64,000 nucleotides of DNA from Ga0077536 sp035325705 (GTDB lineage Bacteria; Pseudomonadota; Gammaproteobacteria; Ga0077536). This document shows positions 9,706-17,641 of the stretch, piece after piece; position 1 is the stretch's first letter, and the number at the start of each line of letters is the position of its first letter. The notes below the pieces were generated by a model. It worked only from the letters and a program-made list of their open reading frames with translations. It was not told where the DNA came from and made no database searches. The stretch is taken from the NCBI GenBank assembly GCA_035325705.1, contig DAOKZI010000024.1, positions 3,450-67,449 on the forward strand. The letters are read 5' to 3'. The translations under genes were made by a program, and so were the position numbers.

Positions 9706-11802
9706 ATGAAGAACGGAGCACGCATCGCCTGCGCGGCGATGCTCGGCGCGCTGTCCGTATGGCCCGCGCTCGCGGCGACGACGGTCGACAACGCGGCCAT
9801 TGCGGACGAAAAGCAGGGCGCGAACTGGCTGTCCTACGGCCGCACCTACAGCGAGCAACGCTACAGCCCGCTGGCGCAGATCGACGCGAGCAACGTCGGC
9901 AACCTCGGTGTCGCGTGGTACCTGGATCTTCCGGGGCACCGCTCGCTGATGGCGACGCCGCTGGTCGTCGACGGCGTGATGTACTTCACCGGCAGCTTCG
10001 CCACCGTGTTCGCAGTCGACACGCGCAGCGGCAAGCAGCTCTGGGAATACGATCCGAAGGTCATCGAGGCGGCCGGCGATCGCGGCCGCGTGATGTGGGA
10101 TTCGAATCGCGGGGTCGCCTACTGGAAGGGCAAGGTCTATGTCGCGACCGGCGACGGGCGCCTCAATGCGATCGATGCGGCGACGGGCAAGGAAGTCTGG
10201 AGCGTAATGACGGTCGATCCCAAGCTCGCCTACTTCATCAACGGCGCGCCGCGCGTATTCAACGACAAGGTGATCATCGGCAACGGCGGCACCGAGTGGG
10301 GTGGGCTGCGCGGCTACGTGACGGCCTATGACACCGAGACCGGCAAGCAGCTATGGCGTTTCTACACCGTGCCCGGCAATCCCGCGGACGGCTTCGAGGA
10401 CGAGGCCATGGCAATGGCCGCGAAGACCTGGCACGGCAAATGGTGGGAACACGGCGGCGGCGGCACGGTGTGGAACGGGCTCACCTACGATCCCGAGTTC
10501 AACCGCATCTATCTCGGCACCGGCAACGGCTCGCCGTGGAACCAGAAGATCAGGAGCCCGGGCGGCGGCGACAACCTGTTCCTGTGCTCGGTCGTCGCCC
10601 TCGATGCCGACACCGGCAAGTACGTCTGGCACTACCAGACCGTGCCCGGCGAAACTTGGGACTACAACTCGAACATGGACATGGTGCTCGCCGATCTGAC
10701 GATAGACGGCAAGCCCGTGAAGGCCATGCTGCACGCGCCCAAGAACGGCTTCTTCTACGTCCTCGATCGCGCGACGGGCAAGCTGATTTCGGCGGAGAAG
10801 ATCGGCAAAGTCACCTGGGCGACGCACATCGATCTGCAGACCGGGCGGCCGGTCGAAAATCCGGATGCGCGCTATGCGGACGGCGAAGAGCTCGTGTGGC
10901 CCGGCCCGCTCGGCGTGCACAACTGGCACGCGATGTCCTATAACCCGAACACCGGCCTCGCCTACATTCCCAAGCACGATCTGCCTGCGAACTACACCGA
11001 CAAGACGATCAAGCAGCCGGAAGAGTGGAAGTCGCCGAGCTTCGCTTTCGATCCCGGCGTCGATCTGCTGCGCGAGGATCTGCCGATCAAGATCGACGCA
11101 GCGAGCCTGCTCGCCTGGGATCCCGTGAAGCAGGAAAAAGTCTGGGAGCAGAAGCTGCCGGGAGCCTGGAACGGCGGCACGCTGACGACGGCCGGCAATC
11201 TCGTGTTCCAGGGCCGCACCGACGGCAAGCTCGTCGCCTATCGGGCGACGGATGGCCTGCCACTGTGGCTGTTCGACATGGGCGTCGGCATCTCGTCGCC
11301 GCCGATCAGCTACGAGGTCAACGGCAAGCAGTACGTCGCGCTGCTCGCGGGCTGGGGCGGCGCGGCGGCCTCGATGGTCGGCGCGATCACGGCCCAGCAC
11401 GGCTGGAGCTACGGCGTGCATCCGCGCCGGCTCGTCGTCTTCGCGCTCGACGCGGACACCAAGCTGCCGAAGGCACCGCCGCCGAGCTTCGCCGAGCCGC
11501 TGGTGCAGGAAGACTTCAAGGTCGACGAGCTGCAGGCCGAGACCGGCAGCTTCCTGTTCTCACGCAACTGCGCGAGCTGTCACGGCGGCGGCGCGGTCGC
11601 CGGCGGCTATGCGCCGGATCTCCGCGCCTCGCAGGCGCCGCTCTATCCCGAGGCCTTCAAGGAGATCGTCGTCGGCGGCAGCCGCCGGCTGCAGGGCATG
11701 CCGCAGTTCAAGGAGCTGTCGGACGCAGACCTGAATGCGATCCACCATTACATTCGCCGCCAAGCGAAGAAAGCGACGGCGGCGGCGCAGACGGGACGGT
11801 GA
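9706..11802 (+). CDS. PQQ-dependent quinohemoprotein alcohol dehydrogenase lacking the usual vicinal cysteine pair
   Basis: A 698-residue exported protein with a clear signal peptide (AMLGALSVWPALAAT). It has eight-bladed propeller tryptophan-docking repeats such as GKQLWEYD, GKEVWSV and GKQLWRFY, and a C-terminal cytochrome c domain with heme motif CASCH at residues 622-626 and a likely Met ligand in LQGMPQF. The calcium-binding Glu region (GTEWGGLRGYVTAYD) and the WDYN active-site region are present. At the position where methanol/ethanol dehydrogenases carry adjacent cysteines (ACCDVVNRG-like), this protein has V129-M130 (RVMWDSNRG). It should oxidise an alcohol in the periplasm and pass electrons to the respiratory chain; the substrate is unknown. 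GGGGAG precedes the start. Confidence 0.85.
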   Translation: MKNGARIACAAMLGALSVWPALAATTVDNAAIADEKQGANWLSYGRTYSEQRYSPLAQIDASNVGNLGVAWYLDLPGHRSLMATPLVVDGVMYFTGSFATVFAVDTRSGKQLWEYDPKVIEAAGDRGRVMWDSNRGVAYWKGKVYVATGDGRLNAIDAATGKEVWSVMTVDPKLAYFINGAPRVFNDKVIIGNGGTEWGGLRGYVTAYDTETGKQLWRFYTVPGNPADGFEDEAMAMAAKTWHGKWWEHGGGGTVWNGLTYDPEFNRIYLGTGNGSPWNQKIRSPGGGDNLFLCSVVALDADTGKYVWHYQTVPGETWDYNSNMDMVLADLTIDGKPVKAMLHAPKNGFFYVLDRATGKLISAEKIGKVTWATHIDLQTGRPVENPDARYADGEELVWPGPLGVHNWHAMSYNPNTGLAYIPKHDLPANYTDKTIKQPEEWKSPSFAFDPGVDLLREDLPIKIDAASLLAWDPVKQEKVWEQKLPGAWNGGTLTTAGNLVFQGRTDGKLVAYRATDGLPLWLFDMGVGISSPPISYEVNGKQYVALLAGWGGAAASMVGAITAQHGWSYGVHPRRLVVFALDADTKLPKAPPPSFAEPLVQEDFKVDELQAETGSFLFSRNCASCHGGGAVAGGYAPDLRASQAPLYPEAFKEIVVGGSRRLQGMPQFKELSDADLNAIHHYIRRQAKKATAAAQTGR

Positions 11803-11831
11803 CTGTGCCTTGTTCGGCGCAGTATGAGCAG

Positions 11832-11966
11832 GGCCACAGAGAACACCAAGAACAGAGAGAAGAAAGATGGAGAATTGAAACGAGGCCGACGGCATCGCGT
11901 CGATGAAGCGCCTTCGTTCGGCGCGGCGCTTCAAGCAATTTTCTTTTCTCGGTGTTCTCTGTGGCC
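11832..11966. repeat. MITE-like element, family B variant with 16-bp perfect inverted ends
   Basis: Bases 11832-11847 (GGCCACAGAGAACACC) are the exact reverse complement of 11951-11966. The interior resembles family B elements (GAGAGAAGAAAGATGG next to the left end and CTTTTCTCGGTG at the right end). It fills most of the gap between the PQQ dehydrogenase and the next crotonase gene and contains no credible gene. Confidence 0.65.
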
Positions 11967-12029
11967 AATAAAAAGCCCTGATGAAGCACGGCATCCGGTA
12001 ATGTGACTGAAACAATGGAGATAGCAGCT

Positions 12030-12851
12030 ATGGCCAACTGGCAAGTACAGCAGGACGGGGGCATCGTCACGGCCGCGTGGGTCAATCCGCCGATGAACTA
12101 CATGACGGCGGAGGGCATGCGCGAGCTCGCCGGGCTGATCGAAACCTGGCGCGATCCTTCCGTCCGCGTCGTCATCCTCACCGGCGGAGTGCCGGACAAG
12201 TTCATCACCCACTACAGCGTCGAGGAGCTGGTCGCGAGCGCGAAAGATCGTGCGCTGATGCGCAACGTCGGGCGCTCGTGGCTGCATCATCACAATGCGA
12301 CGCTGACGAATCTGCGCGATCTGCCCAAGCCCGTGATCGCCGCGATGAGCGGCAGCACCATGGGCGGCGGTTTCGAGACCTCGCTGTCCTGCGACATCCG
12401 GATCGCGCAGAAGGGCGACTTCCGCTACGGTCTGCCCGAAGTGACGCTCGGCATCCTGCCCGGCGGCTGCGGCACGCAGCGCCTGTCGCGTCTGCTCGGC
12501 GCGGGCAAGGCCATCGACTTCATCCTGCGCGGCCGGATCTGCCGGCCCGAGGAAGCGCTGGCGATGGGCCTCGTCCACGAAATCGCGGATGACGCCAAAG
12601 CGCGGGCGCTGGAAATCGCGAAAGAGCTCTGCACGCTGTCGGCGGTCGCGATCGCGGAGACGAAGCGCGCGGTGTACGAAGGCTCGGAGGTCCATCTGCA
12701 GGCCGGGCTCGAGATCGAGGGCGATGCCTTCGTGCACACGATGCTGACGGACGAAGCCGTCGCCATCATGGAGGAATACGTGGCGACGCCCTACGAGCAG
12801 CGGATTGCGTGGCTGGAACGTAAGAAGGGACTGTGGCACGGGAAGCGATAG
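12030..12851 (+). CDS. Enoyl-CoA hydratase/isomerase family protein with both catalytic glutamates
   Basis: A 273-residue crotonase. I prefer the ATG at 12030 (MANWQVQQDG), with GGAG about nine bases before it, over the GTG at 12003. The family blocks are clear: an oxyanion-hole region around SGSTMGGGFETSLSCDIRIA and the helix LPEVTLGILPGGCGTQRLSRLLG. The Glu in GGGFE and the Glu in LPE correspond to Glu144 and Glu164 of rat crotonase, so true hydratase chemistry (water addition to a trans-2-enoyl-CoA) is plausible. The downstream neighbour is a VOC protein 51 bases on. No pathway can be assigned from this position. Confidence 0.85.
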   Translation: MANWQVQQDGGIVTAAWVNPPMNYMTAEGMRELAGLIETWRDPSVRVVILTGGVPDKFITHYSVEELVASAKDRALMRNVGRSWLHHHNATLTNLRDLPKPVIAAMSGSTMGGGFETSLSCDIRIAQKGDFRYGLPEVTLGILPGGCGTQRLSRLLGAGKAIDFILRGRICRPEEALAMGLVHEIADDAKARALEIAKELCTLSAVAIAETKRAVYEGSEVHLQAGLEIEGDAFVHTMLTDEAVAIMEEYVATPYEQRIAWLERKKGLWHGKR

Positions 12852-12902
12852 GGCTTGCGACCGCAGTCCGGGCAAGGGATCGATCGTGAACGGACACGCG
12901 GC

Positions 12903-13271
12903 ATGCTCGACCTGAAAATAAGCGATCTGAAACCTTTCGTGCCGGCCAGGGACTTCGAGCTTTCGAAAGCATTTTACGAGGCCTTGGGGTGGGCGGTTCG
13001 ATGGTCCGATGACACGCTCGCACTGATGGAGCAAGGCGATCGGCGTTTCTACCTGCAGCGCTACTACGTGAAGGAGTGGGCCGAGAATTCGATGCTGCAC
13101 CTCACGGTCGAAGATGCCGCGGCCTGCCACCGGCAGATCGGCGAATTGTTGCGCTCGGGCCGATTCCCGGGTGTGCGCGTCGCGCCGCCGAAGCAGGAGC
13201 CGTACGGTGCGCTGGTCACCTACGTATGGGATCCGGCGGGCGTCCTGCTGCATCTCGCGCAGTGGACGTGA
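12903..13271 (+). CDS. VOC (glyoxalase/bleomycin-resistance) superfamily protein
   Basis: A small protein of 122 residues with the single-module VOC pattern: KPFVPARDFELSKAFYEALGWAVRW at the start, then LQRYYVKEWAENSMLHLTVEDA and a C-terminal YVWDPAGVLLHLAQ strand. VOC proteins include lyases, dioxygenases and antibiotic-binding proteins. A complete metal triad is not obvious here, so it may only bind a ligand. The ATG at 12903 was chosen because the VOC module begins directly after it. Confidence 0.72.
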   Translation: MLDLKISDLKPFVPARDFELSKAFYEALGWAVRWSDDTLALMEQGDRRFYLQRYYVKEWAENSMLHLTVEDAAACHRQIGELLRSGRFPGVRVAPPKQEPYGALVTYVWDPAGVLLHLAQWT

Positions 13272-13293
13272 TGTAATTCGCATACATCGCCGC

Positions 13294-13334
13294 GTAGCCC
13301 GGAAGGAGCGCCGCACAGCGGCGCGGAATCCGGG
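13294..13334. repeat. Repeat family A half element
   Basis: GTAGCCCGGAAGGAGCG at the left and GCGGAATCCGGG at the right give the typical short palindromic family A unit. The remaining gap from 13272 to 13771 holds a family C-like stretch at 13561-13592, a family B end at 13614-13659 and a reverse family A unit at 13687-13716. I see no credible gene in those 500 bases. Confidence 0.65.
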
Positions 13335-13613
13335 AAACGGGTAGAGATGGATCTCGCGCGTCGGCAGTGAGGGAATGCCGCGCCCGGATTCTGTTGCACT
13401 TCTTACGGGCGACGACGATTCGGGCGCCATTTCGTAGCTTCGGCGGACGGAGCAAGCCCAGCGCCGGGCGCTCGGCGCCAGGAGAAGGAGGCGATGCCAC
13501 TGAGCGGTGCGCGGGTGAGAGTAAAGGGCAGCGCGGCGCCGGCTCACTGCTGAGCCTCGTCGTCAGCCAACCTGCGGCTTCTACCGGCGCCGTCGTCGCG
13601 GCGGCCCGTTAAC

Positions 13614-13659
13614 CTTTTTTTCTTTCTCCGTGCCCTCCGTGCCCTCCGTGGCTAGATTC
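13614..13659. repeat. Repeat family B single end
   Basis: TTTCTCCGTGCCCTCCGTG and the following GGCTAGATTC match the right end of the complete family B elements at 49131-49283 and 60945-61090. No matching left end is found within 200 bases, so this is a solo or decayed copy. Confidence 0.65.
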
Positions 13660-13686
13660 AAACGGCGCTCGAGCTGGCACACCATC

Positions 13687-13716
13687 CCCCGGATTCGCTG
13701 CGCTCATCCGGGCTAC
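13687..13716. repeat. Repeat family A half element, reverse orientation
   Basis: CCCCGGATTCGCTGCGCTC followed by ATCCGGGCTAC is the reverse complement form of the family A unit. It lies downstream of the 3' end of the TerB-like gene that stops at 13772. Confidence 0.6.
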
Positions 13717-13771
13717 AAGAAGGGAAGACTTCGCCGCTCCACGGGCCGATTCCTTCTGCGGTGACCGCCGC

Positions 13772-14395
13772 TCACGCGCTGGCCGGCGCTTTGACCTCCG
13801 TTTCGAGCATCCCGGCCAGCGCATCGGGCAGCTTCAGCGCGGTCTTCAGCTCGCGCAGATAGGCCTGTTCGGTCCAGTGGTCGACGTCGATCGCGAGCAG
13901 CGAAGCCGCGTAGATCTCCGCCGCCTCCGTCTCCGATTGCGCGAGGCCGGCGATGCGATGCGGATCGGCCGCCGCGGCGAACTGCACTAGCACGTAATCG
14001 AGCTCCGCTGCTTCCAGCCCGGCCTCGCGCAGGCGATCCGCGATGCGTTCGCGCTCTCGGGCGTCGAGCGCGCCGTCGGCATGCGCCGCGGAGAGCATCG
14101 CCTGCACCACGATCGAGGCTTCGCGCTCGAGCTGCGCGGGCAGGGCGGCAGGCGCCCGAGTCGCCGGCAGCGCCGCCGCGGAGGCTGCCTGCTGCTGGGC
14201 CTGGTAGCGTTGGAGCGCGGCGTAGGCCAGTGCGCCGATCGCCGCCGCGCCGCCGAGTTTCGCGGCGCCACCGAGCGCCTTGCGTGCCTGCTTGTTGCCC
14301 AGCGCGCCGATGAGCCCGCCGGACAGCAGGCCGCCCGCGGCGCCACCGGCCAGCGGGCTGTCGAGAAGTTTCTTGAGCAGACTGTCGAATTTCAT
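13772..14395 (-). CDS. TerB-like / DUF533 family protein
   Basis: A 207-residue protein. The start at 14395 (MKFDSLLKKLLDSPLAGG) has AAGGA upstream; the open frame continues to 15073 only through the tandem repeat array and is not coding there. The N-terminal third is glycine/alanine rich with a hydrophobic segment (GGLLSGGLIGALGN, AAIGALAYAALQRY). It is followed by a linker and a C-terminal helical TerB/DUF533 domain with the acidic turn SAAHADGALDARERERI, which in TerB-like domains can bind metal. Function of DUF533 proteins is unknown; an inner-membrane or periplasmic location is likely. Confidence 0.78.
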   Translation of the reverse strand: MKFDSLLKKLLDSPLAGGAAGGLLSGGLIGALGNKQARKALGGAAKLGGAAAIGALAYAALQRYQAQQQAASAAALPATRAPAALPAQLEREASIVVQAMLSAAHADGALDARERERIADRLREAGLEAAELDYVLVQFAAAADPHRIAGLAQSETEAAEIYAASLLAIDVDHWTEQAYLRELKTALKLPDALAGMLETEVKAPASA

Positions 14396-14691
14396 CGTCG
14401 AATCCTTAAGCCCCATGGCGGGCAAAGGGCACGATAGGCGCGCCGCGGGATTCGACATAGTCGTTTTGGCGCGAATCCTGATTCGGAAATTCCGAAGGGC
14501 TGCAGAGAACTCGGCGCGCGGTAAAAGCGCCGGGCGCGCTTCGCCCTCAGGTCGGCCGATGAAGCGCTCGGGGTGGTGTCGGCCTCTACGAACGCGACGG
14601 TGGGCGTCGGCCGTTCGGCTGCGTACCGGCGGGTTTCGCGAAAATTCGAGGACACCCACTAATCCGAGGTCGAAGACGCTCGTCGTTGCCG

Positions 14692-15006
14692 CGTGCCGCG
14701 GCCTTGCATCGAGATCGAGAGGATGGGTGTCCCCGACCTGCCGCCCTGTCCCGCCTGTCCCCGTGCCGCGGCTTTGCATCCAGATCGAGAAGATGGGTGT
14801 CCCCGATCTGCCCGTGTCGAGATCGAGAGGGTGGGTGTCCCCGACGTGTTCCCCCGATCTGCCCACCTGCCTTTGCGTGCCGCGGCCTTGCATTGAGATC
14901 GAGAGGGTGGGTGTCCCCGATCTGGCCGTTTGCGTGCCGCGGCCTTGCATTGAGATCAAGAGGGTGGGTGTCCCCGATCTGCCAGAAGATGAGTGTCCCC
15001 GATCTG
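14692..15006. repeat. Degenerate direct-repeat array, units of about 49 bp
   Basis: Four near-complete units start at 14692, 14762, 14876 and 14933. Each runs from CGTGCCGCGG through TTGCAT and GAGATCGAGA to GGGTGTCCCCGATCTG. Two truncated units lie at 14814-14848 and 14984-15006, and an inverted half (GGACACCCA) lies at 14650. Spacers vary from about 8 to 60 bases and are partly related to each other, so this is not CRISPR. The array fills the gap between the TerB-like gene and nei (14396-15083), where I see no credible gene. Confidence 0.8.
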
Positions 15007-15083
15007 ATCTGTCCCGTTGGCCGCGTATCAACGGTCTAGAGTCCCGCCGGCCGGTGCGAGACCGCGCGCTCACCGCCGCTTCG

Positions 15084-15911
15084 TTATGCCACAGGCGGCT
15101 GACACGTCGCGCAGAAATACAGGCGCCGCGACGACATGCTGATTTTCTGCACGCTGCTCCCGCAGCCGTAGCACGCCTCGCCCGCGCGCTCGAACACGGC
15201 GAAGCGAAACGCGGAGTACGGATTGCCCGCGGCCTTCAGCCTTGCGACGCGCGCGGCGTCGTTGGTCACGCCCTTCGCCCGGTAGGCGCGCAGGCTCACG
15301 GCGAGCGTCTGGCGTGCGAGCGCGTTCGTTTCGCGCGTCGACAAGTCTTGTGGTCGGCGCGCCGGATGCAGGCCTGCGTAATGGAGAATCTCGGAGCGCA
15401 GGTAATTGCCGATGCCGGCGATGAAGCCCTGATCGAGGTAGAGCGCGCCCAGCGCACGGCCGCGAAACGCGGGCGATTGCAGCCGCGCCGCGATCCTGCG
15501 CCAGTCGAGTGAGGAGTCCAGCACGTCGGGACCGAGTCGACGCAGGAACGGATGCGCGGCAAGCGCCGCGTCGTCCAGCACCTGCACCTCCGTCGCGCTG
15601 TAGAGCAGTGCGCTCCACTCGGCCGTGTGCAGGCCGACGCGCAGCGCGCGATTGGTCGGCGTAGCCTGCCCGCGCCGGCGCACGACCCAGCGCCCGTAGA
15701 GCTGGTTGTGCGAGTACAGCGTGAGGCCGCAGGCGAAGCGCGTGAGCATCGCCTTGCCGTGGGTATCGACGCGCGTGATGCCGCTGTCGAGCAGCTCGTC
15801 GTGCCAGACGCGCAGCGCCGGCAGATTGAGCTCCAGCGCGACGAGAGGCTTGCCCGCCACGGCCGCCATGATGGCGTCCGCTTCGCGGCGTATTTCGGGC
15901 CCTTCGGGCAT
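15084..15911 (-). CDS. nei: Endonuclease VIII-type DNA glycosylase/AP lyase (Fpg/Nei family)
   Basis: A 275-residue base-excision repair enzyme. It begins MPEGPEIRREAD, in which the proline after Met acts as nucleophile and the following Glu is catalytic. YSHNQLYGRW and the helix-two-turn-helix region LDQGFIAGIGNYLRSEIL are typical of the family. The C-terminal zinc finger is present as CYGC and CATC, separated by a SVQKISMSSRRLYF loop. The SHNQLYG residues favour Nei (oxidised pyrimidines) over Fpg. Length matches the family. It stands alone on its strand between repeat-rich gaps. Confidence 0.92.
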   Translation of the reverse strand: MPEGPEIRREADAIMAAVAGKPLVALELNLPALRVWHDELLDSGITRVDTHGKAMLTRFACGLTLYSHNQLYGRWVVRRRGQATPTNRALRVGLHTAEWSALLYSATEVQVLDDAALAAHPFLRRLGPDVLDSSLDWRRIAARLQSPAFRGRALGALYLDQGFIAGIGNYLRSEILHYAGLHPARRPQDLSTRETNALARQTLAVSLRAYRAKGVTNDAARVARLKAAGNPYSAFRFAVFERAGEACYGCGSSVQKISMSSRRLYFCATCQPPVA

Positions 15912-15963
15912 CGTTCGTTATCCTCGACGTCTATTCGCGGCTGTGCCAGCGCAACACGCTCGA

Positions 15964-16096
15964 TAATCTATATAGCCACGGAGGGCACGGAGGAAGAAAG
16001 GGATTGTTCGAATCCTCCGCAGCATCTCGCCAGCGGCGGGAATCGAATCACGGAAGGTCCGGGCCCAATCAATCTCTTCCTCCAAGGCTGGATCCA
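15964..16096. repeat. Decayed family B element
   Basis: The left end (TATAGCCACGGAGGGCACGG, 15972-15991) and the interior and right part (CCCAATCAATCTCTTCCTCC, 16069-16088) match the complete copy at 60945-61090. The outermost right end is altered (AAGGCTGGATCC). It lies in the gene-free gap 15912-16572. Confidence 0.6.
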
Positions 16097-16205
16097 TTCA
16101 GCGCATGAGGCAGCACAGCTCGTAGCTTGCCGTGAAAGAGCGTCGCGGTCGTGGTAGCCCCTATGAGAGGCCTGGCATCGACCCCGGGAGTAACAACTAG
16201 CGCCG

Positions 16206-16293
16206 AACCCGGATTCCGCTGCGCTCCTTCCGGGCTACGAAGATCGTTGTCTTGTAGCCCGGAAGGAGCGCCGCGCAGCGGCACGGAATCCGG
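16206..16293. repeat. Head-to-head pair of family A units forming a long inverted repeat
   Basis: The unit at 16206-16237 (CCGGATTCCGCTGCGCTCC...) is inverted relative to the unit at 16254-16293 (GTAGCCCGGAAGGAGCG...GGAATCCGG). The two are separated by about 16 bases, so the whole could fold into an almost fully paired hairpin of roughly 30 base pairs. Confidence 0.7.
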
Positions 16294-16347
16294 AAGCTGA
16301 GTTCGCCATGCTTCTTTCATGATTGGGGTGACGCCGGCGTCATGACC

Positions 16348-16489
16348 GTTGGGCTGACGAAGGAAGCCCAACGTAGGGGCCTCGGCGCGGGCAACGACGT
16401 ATCGTCGCGGAGCGGTCCTTTGGCGAGGGAACGTGGCGTGCGGCGCCCCGAATTCCCCGTTGGGCTTCCTTCGTCAGCCCAACCTACGG
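16348..16489. repeat. Repeat family C, inverted pair
   Basis: Bases 16348-16377 (GTTGGGCTGACGAAGGAAGC...) reappear inverted at 16459-16489 (GTTGGGCTTCCTTCGTCAGC...). Each copy is itself a small palindrome (TTGGGCT / AGCCCAA). A related stretch occurs at 13561-13592. The bases between the copies show no gene. Confidence 0.65.
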
Positions 16490-16572
16490 CCTCTATCGGC
16501 GCCGACGCTGCGGACAATCCTTTTCTTCCTCCGTGATCAGATTCATTCGGTGCATGAGTAGCGCGTCGATGC

Positions 16573-17031
16573 TCAAGGTGCGATCCTCATCTTGTGGGTC
16601 GCGAGCAGGATCTCGCTGAAGAAACACAGCAAGGCGCCGATCAGGCAGCCCATCGCGCCGATGAAGAGCACGGCGACGATGCGCGCGAGATTCAGCTCGA
16701 CGAAGACCGCGAGAAAGAGCACCACGATCAGGCTGCACACGAGCAGCGCGCAGCTCGTGCACAGGCCCAGCGCCCAGTTGATCAGACGCGCGCGGCGCTG
16801 CAGCCGCCTGAGCTCGCGCCGAGTGTGGTCGTCGTGCAGGTCCGGATCCCGCGACTGCAGGGCGCGTGAACGATCGATCGTGCGTCCCAGGCGGTTCGTC
16901 AGCACTCCCAGCACCGCGCCGACGCCGGTCAGCAGGAAGACCGGCGCCGTCGCGAGGCTGATGGCGTGCGCGATGCTGGTGATCGGCGTCTGCAGCGCGC
17001 CGGCCGCTTCGTTCACGAACGACAAGGCCAT
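16573..17031 (-). CDS. DUF2721 family membrane protein
   Basis: A 152-residue protein starting at 17031 (MALSFVNEAAGALQTPITSI). It has one hydrophobic helix near residues 20-40 (SLATAPVFLLTGVGAVLGVL), a charged middle rich in Arg (LGRTIDRSRAL, RRELRRLQRRARLI), and two more helices in the C-terminal half. This is the DUF2721 layout; the function is unknown. The longer open frame to 17193 overlaps the GFA gene and is rejected. It is followed upstream by the GFA gene 16 bases away on the same strand. Confidence 0.75.
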   Translation of the reverse strand: MALSFVNEAAGALQTPITSIAHAISLATAPVFLLTGVGAVLGVLTNRLGRTIDRSRALQSRDPDLHDDHTRRELRRLQRRARLINWALGLCTSCALLVCSLIVVLFLAVFVELNLARIVAVLFIGAMGCLIGALLCFFSEILLATHKMRIAP

Positions 17032-17047
17032 CGCGGAACCGGTATGC

Positions 17048-17482
17048 TCATTCCGGGAGCGTGACGCCCGATCCCCCCATCTCGGCGGGTACGTCCTGCA
17101 TCTTCGGCAGGCCGTCCTTGATGCGCAGCTTGGTCTCACCGTAGAAGACGTGCAGACCGGGCTTGAATTCGACGCTGGGCACGATCGCCGCATAGACGTC
17201 GACGAGACCCATCTGCGGATGATCGGTCATCAGATGGCCGCCGCACTTCGTGCACCATTTGCGTGAGCTGCCCGGCGTCTTGTTGTAGGTGCCGATGAGC
17301 TCGGCGCCCTGCGTCACCTTCACCTGGTCCGGCGCCCACAGCGAAAATGCATTGACCGGGCCCGCGGACCAGTGGCGGCAGGATTCGCAGTGGCAATAGC
17401 CCTGCGCGACCGGCGCGCCCGTCACCTCGAGTTTCACCGCGCCGCAAAAGCAGCTCCCTTGATGTGTCTGTCCGGCATTCAT
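17048..17482 (-). CDS. GFA (glutathione-dependent formaldehyde-activating enzyme-like) zinc protein
   Basis: A 144-residue protein of the GFA/CENP-V fold. Cysteines are arranged as GSCFCGAVK, GYCHCESCRHWS and KWCTKCGGHL, which bind two zinc ions in the family. Gfa was named for joining formaldehyde to glutathione, but most members have unproven roles. It may share an operon with the DUF2721 gene (16-base gap). The divergent 159-base space upstream separates it from the SDR/LLM pair on the other strand. Confidence 0.82.
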   Translation of the reverse strand: MNAGQTHQGSCFCGAVKLEVTGAPVAQGYCHCESCRHWSAGPVNAFSLWAPDQVKVTQGAELIGTYNKTPGSSRKWCTKCGGHLMTDHPQMGLVDVYAAIVPSVEFKPGLHVFYGETKLRIKDGLPKMQDVPAEMGGSGVTLPE

Positions 17483-17641
17483 GTCTGTGCTCCCTTCGGC
17501 GCGCGTGTGCGCCTTGCTGCGGATGTCATGGCCAGGGCCGGCCGATCGAGCGTCGCATCCCGCGACCCGCGCAGTGTAGCCTCGTCGCGACCCGACATGG
17601 CAAGATTCGGCAGGCTTTCAAACATCGTGGGGGTACAGCGG

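Noticed and set aside
14692..15006. Possible CRISPR array.
   Set aside because: Repeats are degenerate, spacer lengths vary from about 8 to 60 bases, spacers are related to one another and no cas gene is present.
14396..15073. Upstream extension of the TerB-like frame by 226 residues with repeated Gly-Arg-Ser-Gly-Thr-Pro units.
   Set aside because: The repetitive peptide is only the translation of the 49-bp repeat array. A good start with a ribosome-binding site exists at 14395.
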